Part shown: positions 46,740 to 59,100 of the stretch, piece after piece
How positions within the stretch are numbered: position 1 is the stretch's first letter
How the letters are laid out: every line of letters starts with the position of its first letter
Assembly (NCBI RefSeq): GCF_032362555.1
Contig: NC_083506.1
Location: 6,557,501-6,621,500 of the forward strand
DNA length: 64,000 nucleotides
Direction: 5' to 3'
Source of the DNA: Amyelois transitella
Lineage: Eukaryota; Arthropoda; Insecta; Lepidoptera; Pyralidae
Made by a program: the position numbers and the translations under genes
Notes under the pieces: model-generated
What the model saw: the letters and a program-made list of their open reading frames with translations, nothing else
The model's database searches: none
Told to the model about the DNA's origin: nothing

Positions 46740-47088
46740 TAGAATTAGAGGAGGGCGGGCGGCGCGGAGGGCGCTAGGCGGGCGGCGGTGGCGGCGGGCG
46801 CGGTGCGGCCCGCGTCAGTCGACTCGCATCCCGCGCCTCGCCCAGCGCGCCCGAGCCGCGCAGCAGCCGCGGGCCGCCGAGCTCATGACTGGCGGGTGCT
46901 ATGCCGCCGGCGCTCCGGGACGGCTCTCCACGTGCCGAGCCGCCGCCGCACCGCCGCCCTCGTTACACCCTCGACTCTAGCTCGTACACAAAAACGCACG
47001 CGATCGCGCGTCTCACGGCTACCGGAATGTAAATATTTATGGATGTCAGTTTTCAGTTGTTTAGATTGGCTGTGAATTTTAAGGTGCG
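46740..47088 (+). promoter_or_regulatory. GC/CpG-rich island with strong splice donor, candidate KCNQ promoter and noncoding leader exon
   Basis: A sharply GC-rich block (about 46740-47010) in otherwise A+T-rich DNA, dense in CpG, with an arthropod initiator-like TCAGT at about 46815 and a donor-like gtgcgtaagt at 47084. Several short frames are open, but none splices to the first recognised KCNQ exon in a phase that keeps the channel frame: the AAG-ended frame from ATG 47039 would meet TGA at once. The simplest reading is a 5' UTR exon, 9 kb upstream of the first coding exon on the same strand. It could also belong to an unrelated transcript. Confidence 0.45.
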
Positions 47089-50000
47089 TAAGTATTGTCT
47101 GATGTTTCGATATTTGCACGAAGTCGTTTAATACCTACATATGGTTCATTATATGTCGTTATTATAATTGTTTCTACTGAAATGGGTAAATTATAAGCAT
47201 GCATCCTCGATATCGCATTGTGCTTTATGTCTTTGTACATAATTCCTATAATCGTTAAAGTAATGGCGTATGTATGAAGTGCCCTTCTATATTTGGATCG
47301 ATAGTTTACGATTAAATGAAGGCAACGTTGAACAGATTTTTCGCATTACATTACTTGATTAAAATATGACGGCGGTGGGCAGGCAGCGTCAGTGCGCCGC
47401 CGCCAACATGCCGATTTCGTTTCACAATACTCGATTTAAGTACAATTCTATTAGGTATAAAGATAATCACATCTATTAATTTTCAAATTTCTCAAAGTAC
47501 CTATAAAAAACCAATATTTATAAAGATAAAGAAACAACATACTCACATTTTTTCAAAATAAAATACAGTCTAGCCAACGCTGTACATTACCGACCTTTAA
47601 TGCTTGACCTTCGTTCAGCCTAAAAATTAGGAATCTGAATAATTTATACAGTAGATATTCTGCGAACAGACTACTGTATAGCTACATGTATTAGTTAATA
47701 CTTGAGCCTCGTTCGTATCTTCTCATATACATAATGCATGAGTCGGGCACCAAGGGATTGTCTTTGTTTTTGCCGCCAAGACCCAAACCAGGGCGGATAG
47801 TGACGATCAGAAACGAATATATATAGGTACAAATATTTATAAGTTTACCTAAGTAGCACACAAATAACATACATATTCATTGGCATCAATCTTTAGGTGA
47901 AAATGAAACCGACCAGGCGTGTTCGCGTACATGAAGATGCTATTCGTCATAGGTAATATATTAATTATTTTTTAATTGCCTTTCTAATTTTGTAGCTCTT
48001 TCGTAGCAAACCATATTTTCTTTGTATTATTTTAATCTTGTTTCAAAATTTTAACCCTATCTATTCTAACAAATTAGTTAATTTTATTTGCTGTAGCTAG
48101 AATTCTATGCGATAACTTTGAGATGAAAAAATAATGAAAAGTTCAAATTCTCGATTCCTCTATTTACTGTTTTCTTCCGTATATCTACGGCGTTTCTCTA
48201 TAAAATATTCTACAAACCATTTTTTCAACATCAAGCAAAACACTCTTATGTAACTGGTCCAGCAAGATACTGTATAAATCTTTTAATGGTTCTGGCAAAA
48301 ACATAAGCCATTTTCAAAACTGAGTGATCATTGCTGTGTTTGAATAAAAAAATCATTACTTTCCTTGCCTGTAACACATAACTGACGGTTTATGAAGCAA
48401 ATAAATAAATACTCTCAATATAAGTATTATCTTTATCATATAATTAAGAGTAGGTAAATCATTGACAACGTTTCAAATGCATAACTGAGCTTATAGTGAC
48501 TTCATATCAAAAAACGATGTGCTATAAAAATTAAACAAATTTTTCGCCTGACCGAGCGGTGCTCATTGGATGTTAGAAAAACCATAAAAAGTAGTGAAAA
48601 GAAAAAAAACTATCCATTGCCGGGAATCGAACTCAGGCAGTCTGACGTAAAACCGCTCTGACCAGCGGCCCACAGTTCTATGCAAACGACGACGGCGGCA
48701 AATTTTGGGTTTTGGGTGAAAATAAGGACAAAACTAGTTTTCCCAGAAATGGGACCTAGCTAAATCGATTGTTTATCTCCTTATGCACATATATTTCAAA
48801 TTTCGATTAAATCGTTACAGCCGTTTTCGAAAACTCATGTACAAATATTGCTCGTTTTATAGTATAGGATAGGATGATGTTACAACGATTTTTTTAAACT
48901 AAACGTTTAATTTATAAAGGCGTTTTATTTGTGTTGTTAGGTTAGTTCCGACGTCTAGGCTTTATTTTACCGCTACTTATATTTTTTTATGAATTACTTG
49001 GATACCCTTACAAGAAAAGAAAATTCAATTCCTTTCATTATACACTTTAAACATGCTATTCATATACATGGAGTGTTAATGGCCTATTAACTCTAGCGCA
49101 AGTACAGAATTATTAATCTACAAATTAACTCTGTAGCACCGTAGGTATCAAACAATACCTATCGTGTTTAAGAACGTTTCTTTAAAACACTAGCTTTTTC
49201 TTAATTTAGTACAGATGGCACTTAAAGCGACATCGCAAATTCCAAAGGACACACACTCTTTCTTACATACATTGGCATTTAGGATAGTAGGATTGGGATT
49301 TTCAGAATATTAAACGTCACGTTAAAAGAGAACTTCAATGTTTTTAAAACTGTTATAAAGTAGTTTTTGCTAGCGAAACCTCACTTCTGGTGGAATTTCC
49401 AGAAAAGCCTCTGTTACTCCTAAAGGTATTTTATCTCTGTACCAATTTTGACAGAATCAGTCCAGTAAATTTTTAGTTGATCTGTACAAACAAAAATAAA
49501 AATCTTTTCTCTTTATTATTGAGCGAGAAGAAAATAATTAAGGAGGAACACAGCATATTCCGCTAGAGACATAGAAATTACAGTACAATTTATGACGTCA
49601 CTTTTGCTTATACAAGAACACTATAGATTTTGAAATTATTTTGAGGAAAGACCAATAATTTCCTACTTCACTTTTCACTCATGGTAAGATATCGTTCTCT
49701 TGAGAGCTATTACAGAGATGAATGTATTAGTAATATTTTTCCATTCATTTCTCTTATCTTCTAATTCACTTTATCAAAAAGTACCTATTGAGCAATTTTA
49801 ATAAACAAGGATTTATTTTAACATTTTACATTTACTATAAATAAGCTACAAATAAATTTCGTTTTATATTGGTATTATACAAATAAATAAGAAATTAAGA
49901 ATTAAGACTACAGACTAAAATTACTTATTAAAAAAAGATGATTACAAATTAAAATTAAATTTACAAATTGTACAATATATAGCAACAACTTGAGGGCAAT

Positions 50001-51298
50001 TGGCAATGCTGATTCTCTGAGCCAGATAAGAAATATAAATAAATACATAATATTAAAATCAGAAATCAAGTTTCTGAACCAAAAAGTTAAAATTAATTCA
50101 TTACCTTCCTATAGGTAAACGTTTTTAGACCGCCTACGTTTCAGTTTTAGCGTTAGTTACTGAGGCATACAAGAGGCTACTCGTAAGTTTAGTCCATGGA
50201 CTGAGGCCTACGTGAACAATAAACTTACTTACTACGGCTCCGTACCTAAAAGTAAATACGGGGCCCTATCGGTCACCAGGTTGTATCTTATAAACAGTGA
50301 TAGCTTGAAAGCTGAAATTTTTGTTGTTATTTACCTCTCAAAATAAATAATAAAATAATTATTATATCTCATACAACAAACTTATTTTTTAAGCAATTTT
50401 GGTCGATTTTAATAAACTGATAGAAAGGTGAACATGATTATGGTACGGAACCCTTCGTGCGCGAGTCCTACTTGCACTTGGCCGGCCTTTAATTTTCCAT
50501 TACCTTATCCAGATACTGGAATATATGTACAAATGTTTGAATAGTTTTAGTTATTGTATTAAATAAATATTGCCAAATCCATTAAAAAACCTACTTATAA
50601 GGGATTATTCGATTTTTCCAAGTTCCTATCTGATCTTGGCCTGGTACGAGTAGATATGGAACCATATTCTTTCAAATTAAGAAGAATAAATAAATTCTAA
50701 AAAAATCTAACAAACATATAAGTAGTCGTATTGAGTCCTAATTATAAAATAAATAAAGGGTTTAATTAAGTTACACTTTAAAGCCAAGCCTTTATGGAAT
50801 TTAAGATTGGCTGAGTCTTTAAAATTATTCATCAATGCCCCTGGTGGTCTCGGCACGATCTCGGCGCAGTACTCACAGACGGTATCGATTTGTATGAAAT
50901 ACATTTAATTACTGTATCATTCCATACGGTCATAACCAAAGAATCAACGTGTGCCCCATTACACACCACGTGATATTGTTAGTTTGGCATAATGATAGAA
51001 AAAAACATGAATGTCGTTTCAGAAGTTAGTTAGGCTAGAATCAAACTTGGGATGTAATTATTCTAACATTGACGTAGGTACGGAAGAACGAGAACTACGG
51101 GTTGCATTCAAGACTTGTGCATGTATTTTTAAACCCTTCAAGACTTACGCAAAGAAAACAAAAATATTAAATATTTCATGCTCTTGCTATTCAAATGCAC
51201 TATCCATGTATTTTTTCAGTGTGTGTTTTCTGTGCTGTATGTTTCCTGTGAATAAGTCGATTTTTTACATTTTTCTAATATGCCTTTATTTATATTAA
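47089..51298. other. Probable first intron of KCNQ or intergenic; nothing coding
   Basis: 4.2 kb with no protein-like frame; only a tRNA-like remnant at 48.6 kb. Intron status depends on the 46.7 kb block being the KCNQ leader. Confidence 0.4.
48600..48690 (-). repeat. tRNA-like SINE head remnant
   Basis: The minus strand shows gccgctggtcagagcgg and gagttcgattcccgg at tRNA-like spacing. No closed acceptor stem was found. Confidence 0.45.
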
Positions 51299-51668
51299 CT
51301 AGCTGATGCCCGCGACTTCGTTAGCGTAAATTTCGAAATTTTCCGCGTAAACTTATTTGAAGGCAAACTCATGCCTTGAGTTCATTCAAATGACCTTCAT
51401 TTTTTCATTCAACTTTTTTTAGTGAACCGATTTTGATGAAACAAACTTTAAATGTTTTTCTGAGTTAAAACAAAGCAATTGGTTGAAGTTTTAAGTAAAT
51501 CAGTTCAGTACTTTCGGAGATCGTGATCATACATACAGACAGACAGACAACAAAATTTAAAAAAAATATTTTTGCTTTCTTTTATTCATTCTAAGTGTCC
51601 CTCTATCCATTTCAGTCAAAAATACTGAATGTACAGACAAAATATTTTTACTGTTTTATTATATGTAT
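51299..51668 (-). repeat. CTAGCTG-type repeat interrupted by mariner
   Basis: Starts actagctgatgcccgcgac and follows the 61.8 kb copy in order; the A+T-rich end is split by the mariner at 51670. Confidence 0.65.
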
Positions 51669-51669
51669 A

Positions 51670-52990
51670 CTACTCTGTCAAGAAAGTAGCAGGAAAAGAT
51701 CAATAATACACAAACTGTTTGTTATTCATCCAAATTTATTTTATCACCTTCAAAATATGCTCCTTTAGAAACGATACACTTACGCCAACGAATAATCCAA
51801 TCATCAAAACATTTTTTAAACGCTGTTTCCGGAATTGAGGTCAGTTCTCGCCGCGAATTCTCTTTTATGTCTTCTACCGATTGAAAACGGGTGCCACGAA
51901 GTGGTAATTTGAGTTTAGGAAAAAGAAAAAAGTCGGCTGGAGCCATATCTGGTGAATATGGTGGTTACTCGATGGTATTTGTTGAGTGTTTGGTTAAAAA
52001 TTCGTTCACAATGATGGCCTTGTGCGAAGGTGCATTATCATGGTGCAAAATCCAAGAATTTTCTTTCCACAAATCTGGCCTTTTTCGTCGGATTTGCTCT
52101 CTTAAACGCCGCATAACACTCAAATAATATTCCTTATTTACCGTTTGACCTTCCGGCAAGAATTCCGAGTGCACAACACCGCGATAGTCAAAGAAAACAG
52201 TCAACATGACTTTGACTTTTGAACGACTTTGGCGTGGTTTTTTCGGTTTCGATTCAGTTGGAAGGCGCCACTCCGAAGCTTGTTGACTAGTTTGCATGTC
52301 AAACTCGTAAACCCACGTCTCGTCACCAGTAACAATGCGTTTCATGAATGTTGGGTCGGAATTGACTCGTTCTAGCATGTCCTCAGCGACTCTCATGCGA
52401 TTGAGTTTTTGAAAAAAATTCAGGTCTTTTGGGACTAGCCGAGCGGCAACATGTTTCATACCCAAATTATTAGTTAAAATGGTACGGATCGACTCGTGAG
52501 ATACAGAAAGTTCGGTGGCTATCTCTCTCAAAGTTGAATGAGGATTTTCAGTCACTATTTCCTTCACTTTTGCGATGTTAACTTCAGTTGCAGACGTTGA
52601 TGGCCTACCAGAGCGAGGCAAATCTTCCATCACATCTCGACCGCTTTTGAACGCTTTGTACCACTCATAAGCACGAGTTTTTGATAAAGTCGATTCACCG
52701 TAAGCCTTCTGTAACATTTTCAGTGACTCCGAACACGATATTCCATTGGCAATGCAAAATTTAAGACAAACTCTTTGTTCGATGTTTTTATCCATTATGA
52801 AATTAGCAATACACACTAGATATGATATAACTAAAAATAGCACTGTATTTAATGTAAACAACAGATGCAACTCAAACTCCGCGCCAAAATGGAAAACAGT
52901 TGTGCCAATCTAACAACAACAAAAAAAAACAAAAATTTGAATTTGGAACCATAAATAAATAATCCATTCCCGATACTTTTTTGACTGAAT
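51670..52990 (-). mobile_element. mariner element, near complete
   Basis: Two imperfect terminal inverted repeats bracket a mariner transposase frame: the left end (about 51670, ctgtcaagaaagtagcagg) and the inverted right end (about 52988, cagtcaaaaaagtatcggg) align over roughly 30 bp. TA dinucleotides flank both ends, as expected for Tc1/mariner. It has inserted into the A+T-rich end of an older CTAGCTG-type repeat (51299-51668). Confidence 0.85.
51722..52795 (-). pseudogene. mariner transposase, one in-frame nonsense codon
   Basis: A DD34D transposase of the mariner group. Order: N-terminal helix-turn-helix region from MDKNIEQRVCLKF, GRPSTSATEVNIAKV linker, second HTH around LREIATELSVSHESI, catalytic GDETWVYEF (first Asp), HHDNAPSH (second Asp) and YSPDMAPADFFLFPK (third Asp), ending GDKINLDE. 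The frame is continuous except for one TAA at 51965-51967, between the second and third catalytic Asp, where most relatives have a glutamine codon (CAA). A single C-to-T change explains it. No frameshift was seen. The copy is therefore very young or newly inactivated. Start chosen at the MDKN methionine; 25 further codons are open upstream but fall in the 5' UTR. Confidence 0.88.
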
Positions 52991-53939
52991 GTATATATAT
53001 AGATAGGGCAAAGTGGTTTCTAGATAGTGTCTAAGAAACTAGATTATTCTGAAACTTATCAGTTTCAGTCTCGATTCGTACCATATTATAACCCTAAGTT
53101 GGAAAGTTCAACCTATATATTCATGATTTCGCCTAGACATAAATACTCGTACCAAAGTTAAATCATTGTATGTCTACCAAAAATTCTTACTCTCCATTGC
53201 AATTCAGTCTTAGAATCGCCAGACCTCAGAAAAGTAGTTTGTTTTACTTCTAGATAATGTGCTACGTTCTGCGTTAATTAGATAAGCATTTTGAAATCTA
53301 AGTTCCGTAAAAACCGTTTGAAATACTTATGGCAAATGTTTGTATCATTTTCACTATTCGCGCCATGGTAACGAAATCGCAAACATGAAGCACCCGCCCT
53401 TACGGCAGTTACGAGGTTCATTAACGAATTTACACTAACGTCTCGTTTGTTACCTTATCTATGCTCATTTATCAATAACACATAAAAAGATATAGCATTT
53501 TCTACCAAAAACAAATTGGATCCATCCAATTTTGGAAGAATTTTTTTAGAACATATTTTATTTTCAATTTAGACAATAAAATTTGATAAAATGACTGAAG
53601 CACACTTAATCTTACTAAATAACAAATAAAGAACAATTAAGCATTTATTATTTACCAAAAAAAAATATAATTATTTAAGAAGTTAGAAGTTATTTATAGG
53701 GGCAGCACCAGCAGTTAAATGTAAAAATTAACTGATTAATTAATTACTACATACCTATATACTATTCCGTAGAAATCAGAAATAAAGTCATATACATTTC
53801 TGTTTTTTATGTACTACTCATATGATGATAATAAATAATATCTACATATACATATATTTGTTTTTGTGAAGACCGAACTGAAAAAGTTTTCCTTCCATTG
53901 CCCGCTACTGTATTTTGTCTTATCTACATAGTATTATTT

Positions 53940-54198
53940 CATACATACATATGATCACGTCTTTATCCCTTACGGGGTAGACAGAGCCAACAGTCTTGAA
54001 AAGACTGATAGGCCACGTTCAGCTGTTTGGTTTAATGATAGAATTGAGATTCAAATAGTGACGGGTTGCTAGCCCATCGCCTAATAGAAGAATCCCAAGT
54101 TTATAAGCCTATCCCGTAGTCGCCTTTTACGACATCCATGGAAAAGAGATGGAGTGGTCCTATTCTTTTTTTTATTGGTGCCGGGAACCACACGGCAC
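53940..54198 (-). repeat. SINE-like repeat (family S), full length
   Basis: In a probable KCNQ intron; inverted relative to the full-length copy at 54634-54897, 435 bases away. Confidence 0.85.
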
Positions 54199-54633
54199 TA
54201 TAATTTCATCATTATTATTTCATCTATATTTTTAACTATATATTGATTCTCTCTACATAACGAAGCATCTTATAGAATTTAATGAAATCTTAAAACCATT
54301 AAATAACATAAACACATTTTGTTTAAATAAATACTAAATTTCTTTAACTATTCTACAATTCCCATAGCATAAGTTAACTTTTCACCATTCTCCTGACTCC
54401 GGTTGCGTCCTATCTATAGCCATAGTCATTTGGTAAACCCAGGACTTCAAGGTTATATAAAGGCATACACACTTTCTTTATTATGCTTCTAAATCCCACG
54501 ACTGTTTTGTATTTTGTTATATTACTTTTTATGTGCAATAAAGAGTTTACAAACAAAACAGACCAGATAATTACACGAATAGGTAACCATTAGGAAATTA
54601 TCTATAATAGCAGGTATGGAATTGACTGCAATA

Positions 54634-54897
54634 GTGCTGTGTGGTTTCCGGCACCAATACAAAAAAGAATAGGACCACTCCATCTCTTTCCCATGCATGT
54701 CATAAAAAGGCGACTAAGGGATAGGCTTACAAACTTGGGATTCTTTTTTGGGCGATGGGTTAGCAACGTGTCACTATTTGAATCTCAATTCTATCATTAA
54801 GCCAAATAGCTGAACGTGGCCATTCAGTCTTTTCAAGACTGTTGGCTCTGTCTACCCCGCAAGGGATATAGACGTGACCATATGTATGTATGTATGT
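54634..54897 (+). repeat. SINE-like repeat (family S), full length
   Basis: Clean copy ending (TATG)4, inverted partner of 53940-54198. Confidence 0.85.
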
Positions 54898-56137
54898 AGG
54901 ATTCCAACCCAGGTACCTTGAAACATTTCCATTTATGAATTGGGTACTCTAATCCCTATGTTACTAATGCTCAGAACATGTTATTGTGCTTTATTTTAGA
55001 ATGCAATGTGGACGTGATGCTGTTGATTATCGCTATTTTTGTTTGCATTTAAACGATACATTTGTAGTGATATCTATGTTAGTCTATAGTGTAGCTAAAG
55101 TTTTCATAGATTAAATAAAATAAAACAACGAGATATTTTGCAAAGCCATGAACAGTAACTTTTACGTTAGGTACGCTATACAACAAAAGGTAGGTAGTGT
55201 TAAAAATAAAAAAATGGAATTGAAACTGAAGCACACCCGTTGGCAACACCGTGGCTTTTTGCCGCAAACTCTAGTTTATTGCCACGGCTCGACTCCGTTT
55301 CCTCTGGATAAACTTTTCGCTGTAAAGATTGTTTAATCGTTATTGTTTAAGTGTTGAAATCGGAATTGATAACCATTGTTTACACTAAAATTCTGTGTTC
55401 AGAGGCTTGCTAACATTCTGTGTCCGTTCGGTTACAATTGTCGCCACAATATCTTAGTAATTTTTGAACATGTTATTCTATATTCCACTAATAGCAACGT
55501 TATATAATTTTATTTTGAGGTGACAGTGATGCAGCGGATATCAAATCAGTGTCCAATATGCATAGTAAATTAGATCGACGGCAGCGCCGTAATAGAGTGA
55601 CAATGATCTGTCAGGGCTTATAGGATATAATAGTCGCTAGGTTTATCTAGGTATGCGTAGCAAACTATTTCGGATAGTTGGTGTATTACAGTAGAATTCC
55701 TGTAATACACTATGCATCTAACTGGATATAAGAACCTTTTCACTTATAATGTGACTCTTCCTCTGAAAATCCTTTTTCCAACATTTTAAACAGGAACGAT
55801 TCCTATATTAAATGTGTCCACAACTTTCTGATACTAGCGTAAACATACAAGCAGAGGTAGAGTAGGAGCACTCTCCTTAGCTGGTAAAAGATATATTATT
55901 TAAGAAAGAGTAAGGAACTAATCAAAACACATCAGATTATACAAGTAGGTATGTGGAAAGCTATAGGTACGTTCAAATTAATTAACAAGTAAACAGATCG
56001 ACATATGGTGTCATTTGTTTGACGAGACCACCGAAACACCTGTGTTTCAATACCATAAAAGTTTAGGCGCACCGACCCAGCGGCACAGGTGGCCAAATTG
56101 TCAAGAGTAAAAGGGTTTGCGGTATCGTTGGTTGCAG
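54898..56137. other. DNA upstream of the first recognised KCNQ exon
   Basis: No coding signal. Ends in a usable acceptor (ggtatcgttggttgcag) at 56137. Confidence 0.45.
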
Positions 56138-59100
56138 TGAGAGTAAGATTGGCGGCGACCGGCTGGCGACGCCGCGGATGTCGCTGCTCGGCAAACCGCT
56201 CAGCTACCGCGCCACGCGTCGCGACGCGCGATACCGCCGCTTACAGTCCAAGTTCTACAACTTCCTCGAACGACCAAGGGGGGCAAAAGCTGTCCTTTAT
56301 CATATGATTGTGTAAGTCGTCCCCTTCAGACGTTAACCCACTTGTGTTATTTGTGTATAGAGCACAACAAGCTTATCTTCCCATTCTTTGAATGTTTATC
56401 GAGAATTTTTCGCAGTAACAAAACACTTTTATTGTCTATTATAAAACAAGGAGAACTTCATATATACCAAGCTCCGCCATTAACTCGACTAAATTAAAAT
56501 ACTACAACATCCCACGTGTCGTGAGAGCAAACAGATGTATGTAATTATGTTCCGTGTTCAACCAACTCTCCATGAACCCTGTTAAATCCAATTAGGAAAG
56601 CTAAGGTTGAAAATTTATGTTAACGTGATGTAGCATTAATCTACACACCTAATGAAGTTAGTAACTTAATATATGTACATAAGAACAGTGATTTTAATAG
56701 ACTTTATTGCAGGTTCCTGATGGTGTTCATGTGCCTGTCACTTTCCGTATTCTCTACCATCGAGGAATACGAAGCAAAAGCTGGAATTGTCCTATTCTAC
56801 ATGGAAACTGTCGTTGTCATCTGGTTCGCGATCGAATTCTTTTTAAGGTGAAATAATTGAACTGTGCGTTATATAAAAGTATTCCCCAAAAACTTAATAT
56901 TCAGTTTCGTTTATGCTTTGGAAAAAATGTGCTGTATTTCTAGACGAGCATATGAGTTTATTTTAAACTTTATGAATGAATTGTACCAACAATGGTGAAC
57001 AAATATCTGCGACCATCTTGGAGCATAACCAAAAATACTTTAGTGAACAGACATAAGCACCCAGTACAAACAGTGACGCACTCGTAGATAAGCTCCGAGA
57101 GCTTTTCGCGCGTAAAGTGATTCGTCACTCAATGTAGACGGATTGCTCGGCCTCAACGAGTTTTGCTGCATTATTTTTTCTTTTTATTCGTTGCTAGGTG
57201 CTCTTGTTCTCTCAATTTACTTTTATTTCGTTGTATACTGATAAATTCTTGTAGTAAGTAAGCATCAAAGATAATAGGTATTTAATACTCCATGTTTTCA
57301 TACATATGTATTTATCACGTTCACTAACCATGGGATTTCCATCAAATATAATCTTATAAATTCGCGTATACGCTCCCTGTCAAATAAACTCAGTAGCCAA
57401 CATGATGAATATAAATAATTTCGGTAAAGATAACTAATACGCGATTTGAGCCCGGAATAAAATAATAACACGGGTTTATTTATTTTACGTATGAATGATT
57501 TCATAACCGTTAATGAAATAAATATTTACGGAATATCATAAAACAAACAAGATCTATTTTATATCTCGTGAGTTCGGTTACTTTTCTCACTCTGTTTGCT
57601 GTATCTCATATTTCATTTCGGACAGTTATGGCCGACTTATTTGTACTCTTACTGATAGATTTATATACATTTCAATCAAATTATAACTTGAAAGAGAAAT
57701 AACAGCACACGGCATGATTTTTTGAAGTATAATTCACATAACAAATGAAATTGAAAATTATTCCATACAATGAGGTCAGGTTAAGAACAATCAGATGCTA
57801 AGCGATGAAATCGCTTGTAAGTATGAAGTATTAACACATCGAATGTTGACTCAAATATATAAAAGGTGACAGGGAAATTGGCGACGTTCTTAAAAGGACG
57901 AAAATTGTAAGTGCTGCTGAATATTTACGACCAAGGTGTGAACGTGATAAATGTAGGTACGTAGTAGAATAAGTAACATGTTGCAGTTATATCTTCTTCT
58001 CAGCATATTTTTGTCCACTGCTGAACGTATGCCTCTTCAATGAATTTCCACTTTGATCTTAATGCGGCGATCCTGGTCCAGGTCGGCCCTGCCGTCTTTT
58101 TGATATCGTCCGACCATCTGGCAGCTGGTTTACCCACACTTCGTTTTCCTGTACGGGGTCGCCAGAATAGAACCTTTGCAGTTATATCTAAGAGTAACAA
58201 AATATAATAGATCCTACGAACTTATAATTTATCAATATGTTTAATACTACCTAAATACCTACACATGATCAGATCATTGTACTATAAGGCTTACTTCTTC
58301 TGAAATGCGCTAAATTTACAACATTACAATAACCTGTATCTACGATATACATTGTATTTAAATATATTGTTTTTTGTAGGTTGTGGTCATCAGGATGTCG
58401 CTCTCGGTATCAAGGTTCAATGGGGCGCCTCAAATTCCTGAGGCGGCCGTTTTGTATTATAGGTAAGTCGCCTTAAGTATGTCGTAATAAAATCAAAGCA
58501 TTAAAATGAAATGCATTTTATGCTATCAACATAATTACTCTTTAATTTATACAAATGATTGAATGGTATTCTCCGATAGGTGGCATAGACACGAGAGCCA
58601 CACGAAATGATCAGGAATAATTAGACAAAAATCACTTTGGTGTATGAAATGCAATATTATTCTAAACACAATCCCATTTTTGAAATTAATAAATAAGTTA
58701 TATCGTTGAGCAAAATGGAGAATACGCGGAAACATTTTCGTGTGATATTGTGTCACAAATTTCGTCGAGGTTTATCTCAAAAACAATGTCTTTCCGAACT
58801 TGTTTCTATTTATGAAGCACCCAGTACAACCACTATATATTCGTCATGAACGTTCTTTTTTCACCACAGTTTTACTGGTCGGCCAAAAACAGCAGTAAAC
58901 ACAAGAAAATGTCGATGCTGTTCGCCAACTAATAATAGAACATTAGACATGTAACATACGAGCAGATTCGCGCTTCTATCAGCATTGGTGTGACGGCCCC
59001 ACAAATCATTTAACACGAAGAATTAGGTGTCATAAAATTTGTTTCTCGCTCGGTATCGTCGTTATATATTAGTCGGCTCGTGTTAGTTGGTGTCTGCCTG

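Noticed and set aside
46788..47075. 95-codon frame MAAGAVRPAS in the GC-rich block
   Set aside because: Starts at GTG, is low-complexity and stops before the donor; cannot join KCNQ in frame.
56890..57240. Possible additional KCNQ exon after S2
   Set aside because: No open frame matches channel sequence; exons on both sides already join in phase.
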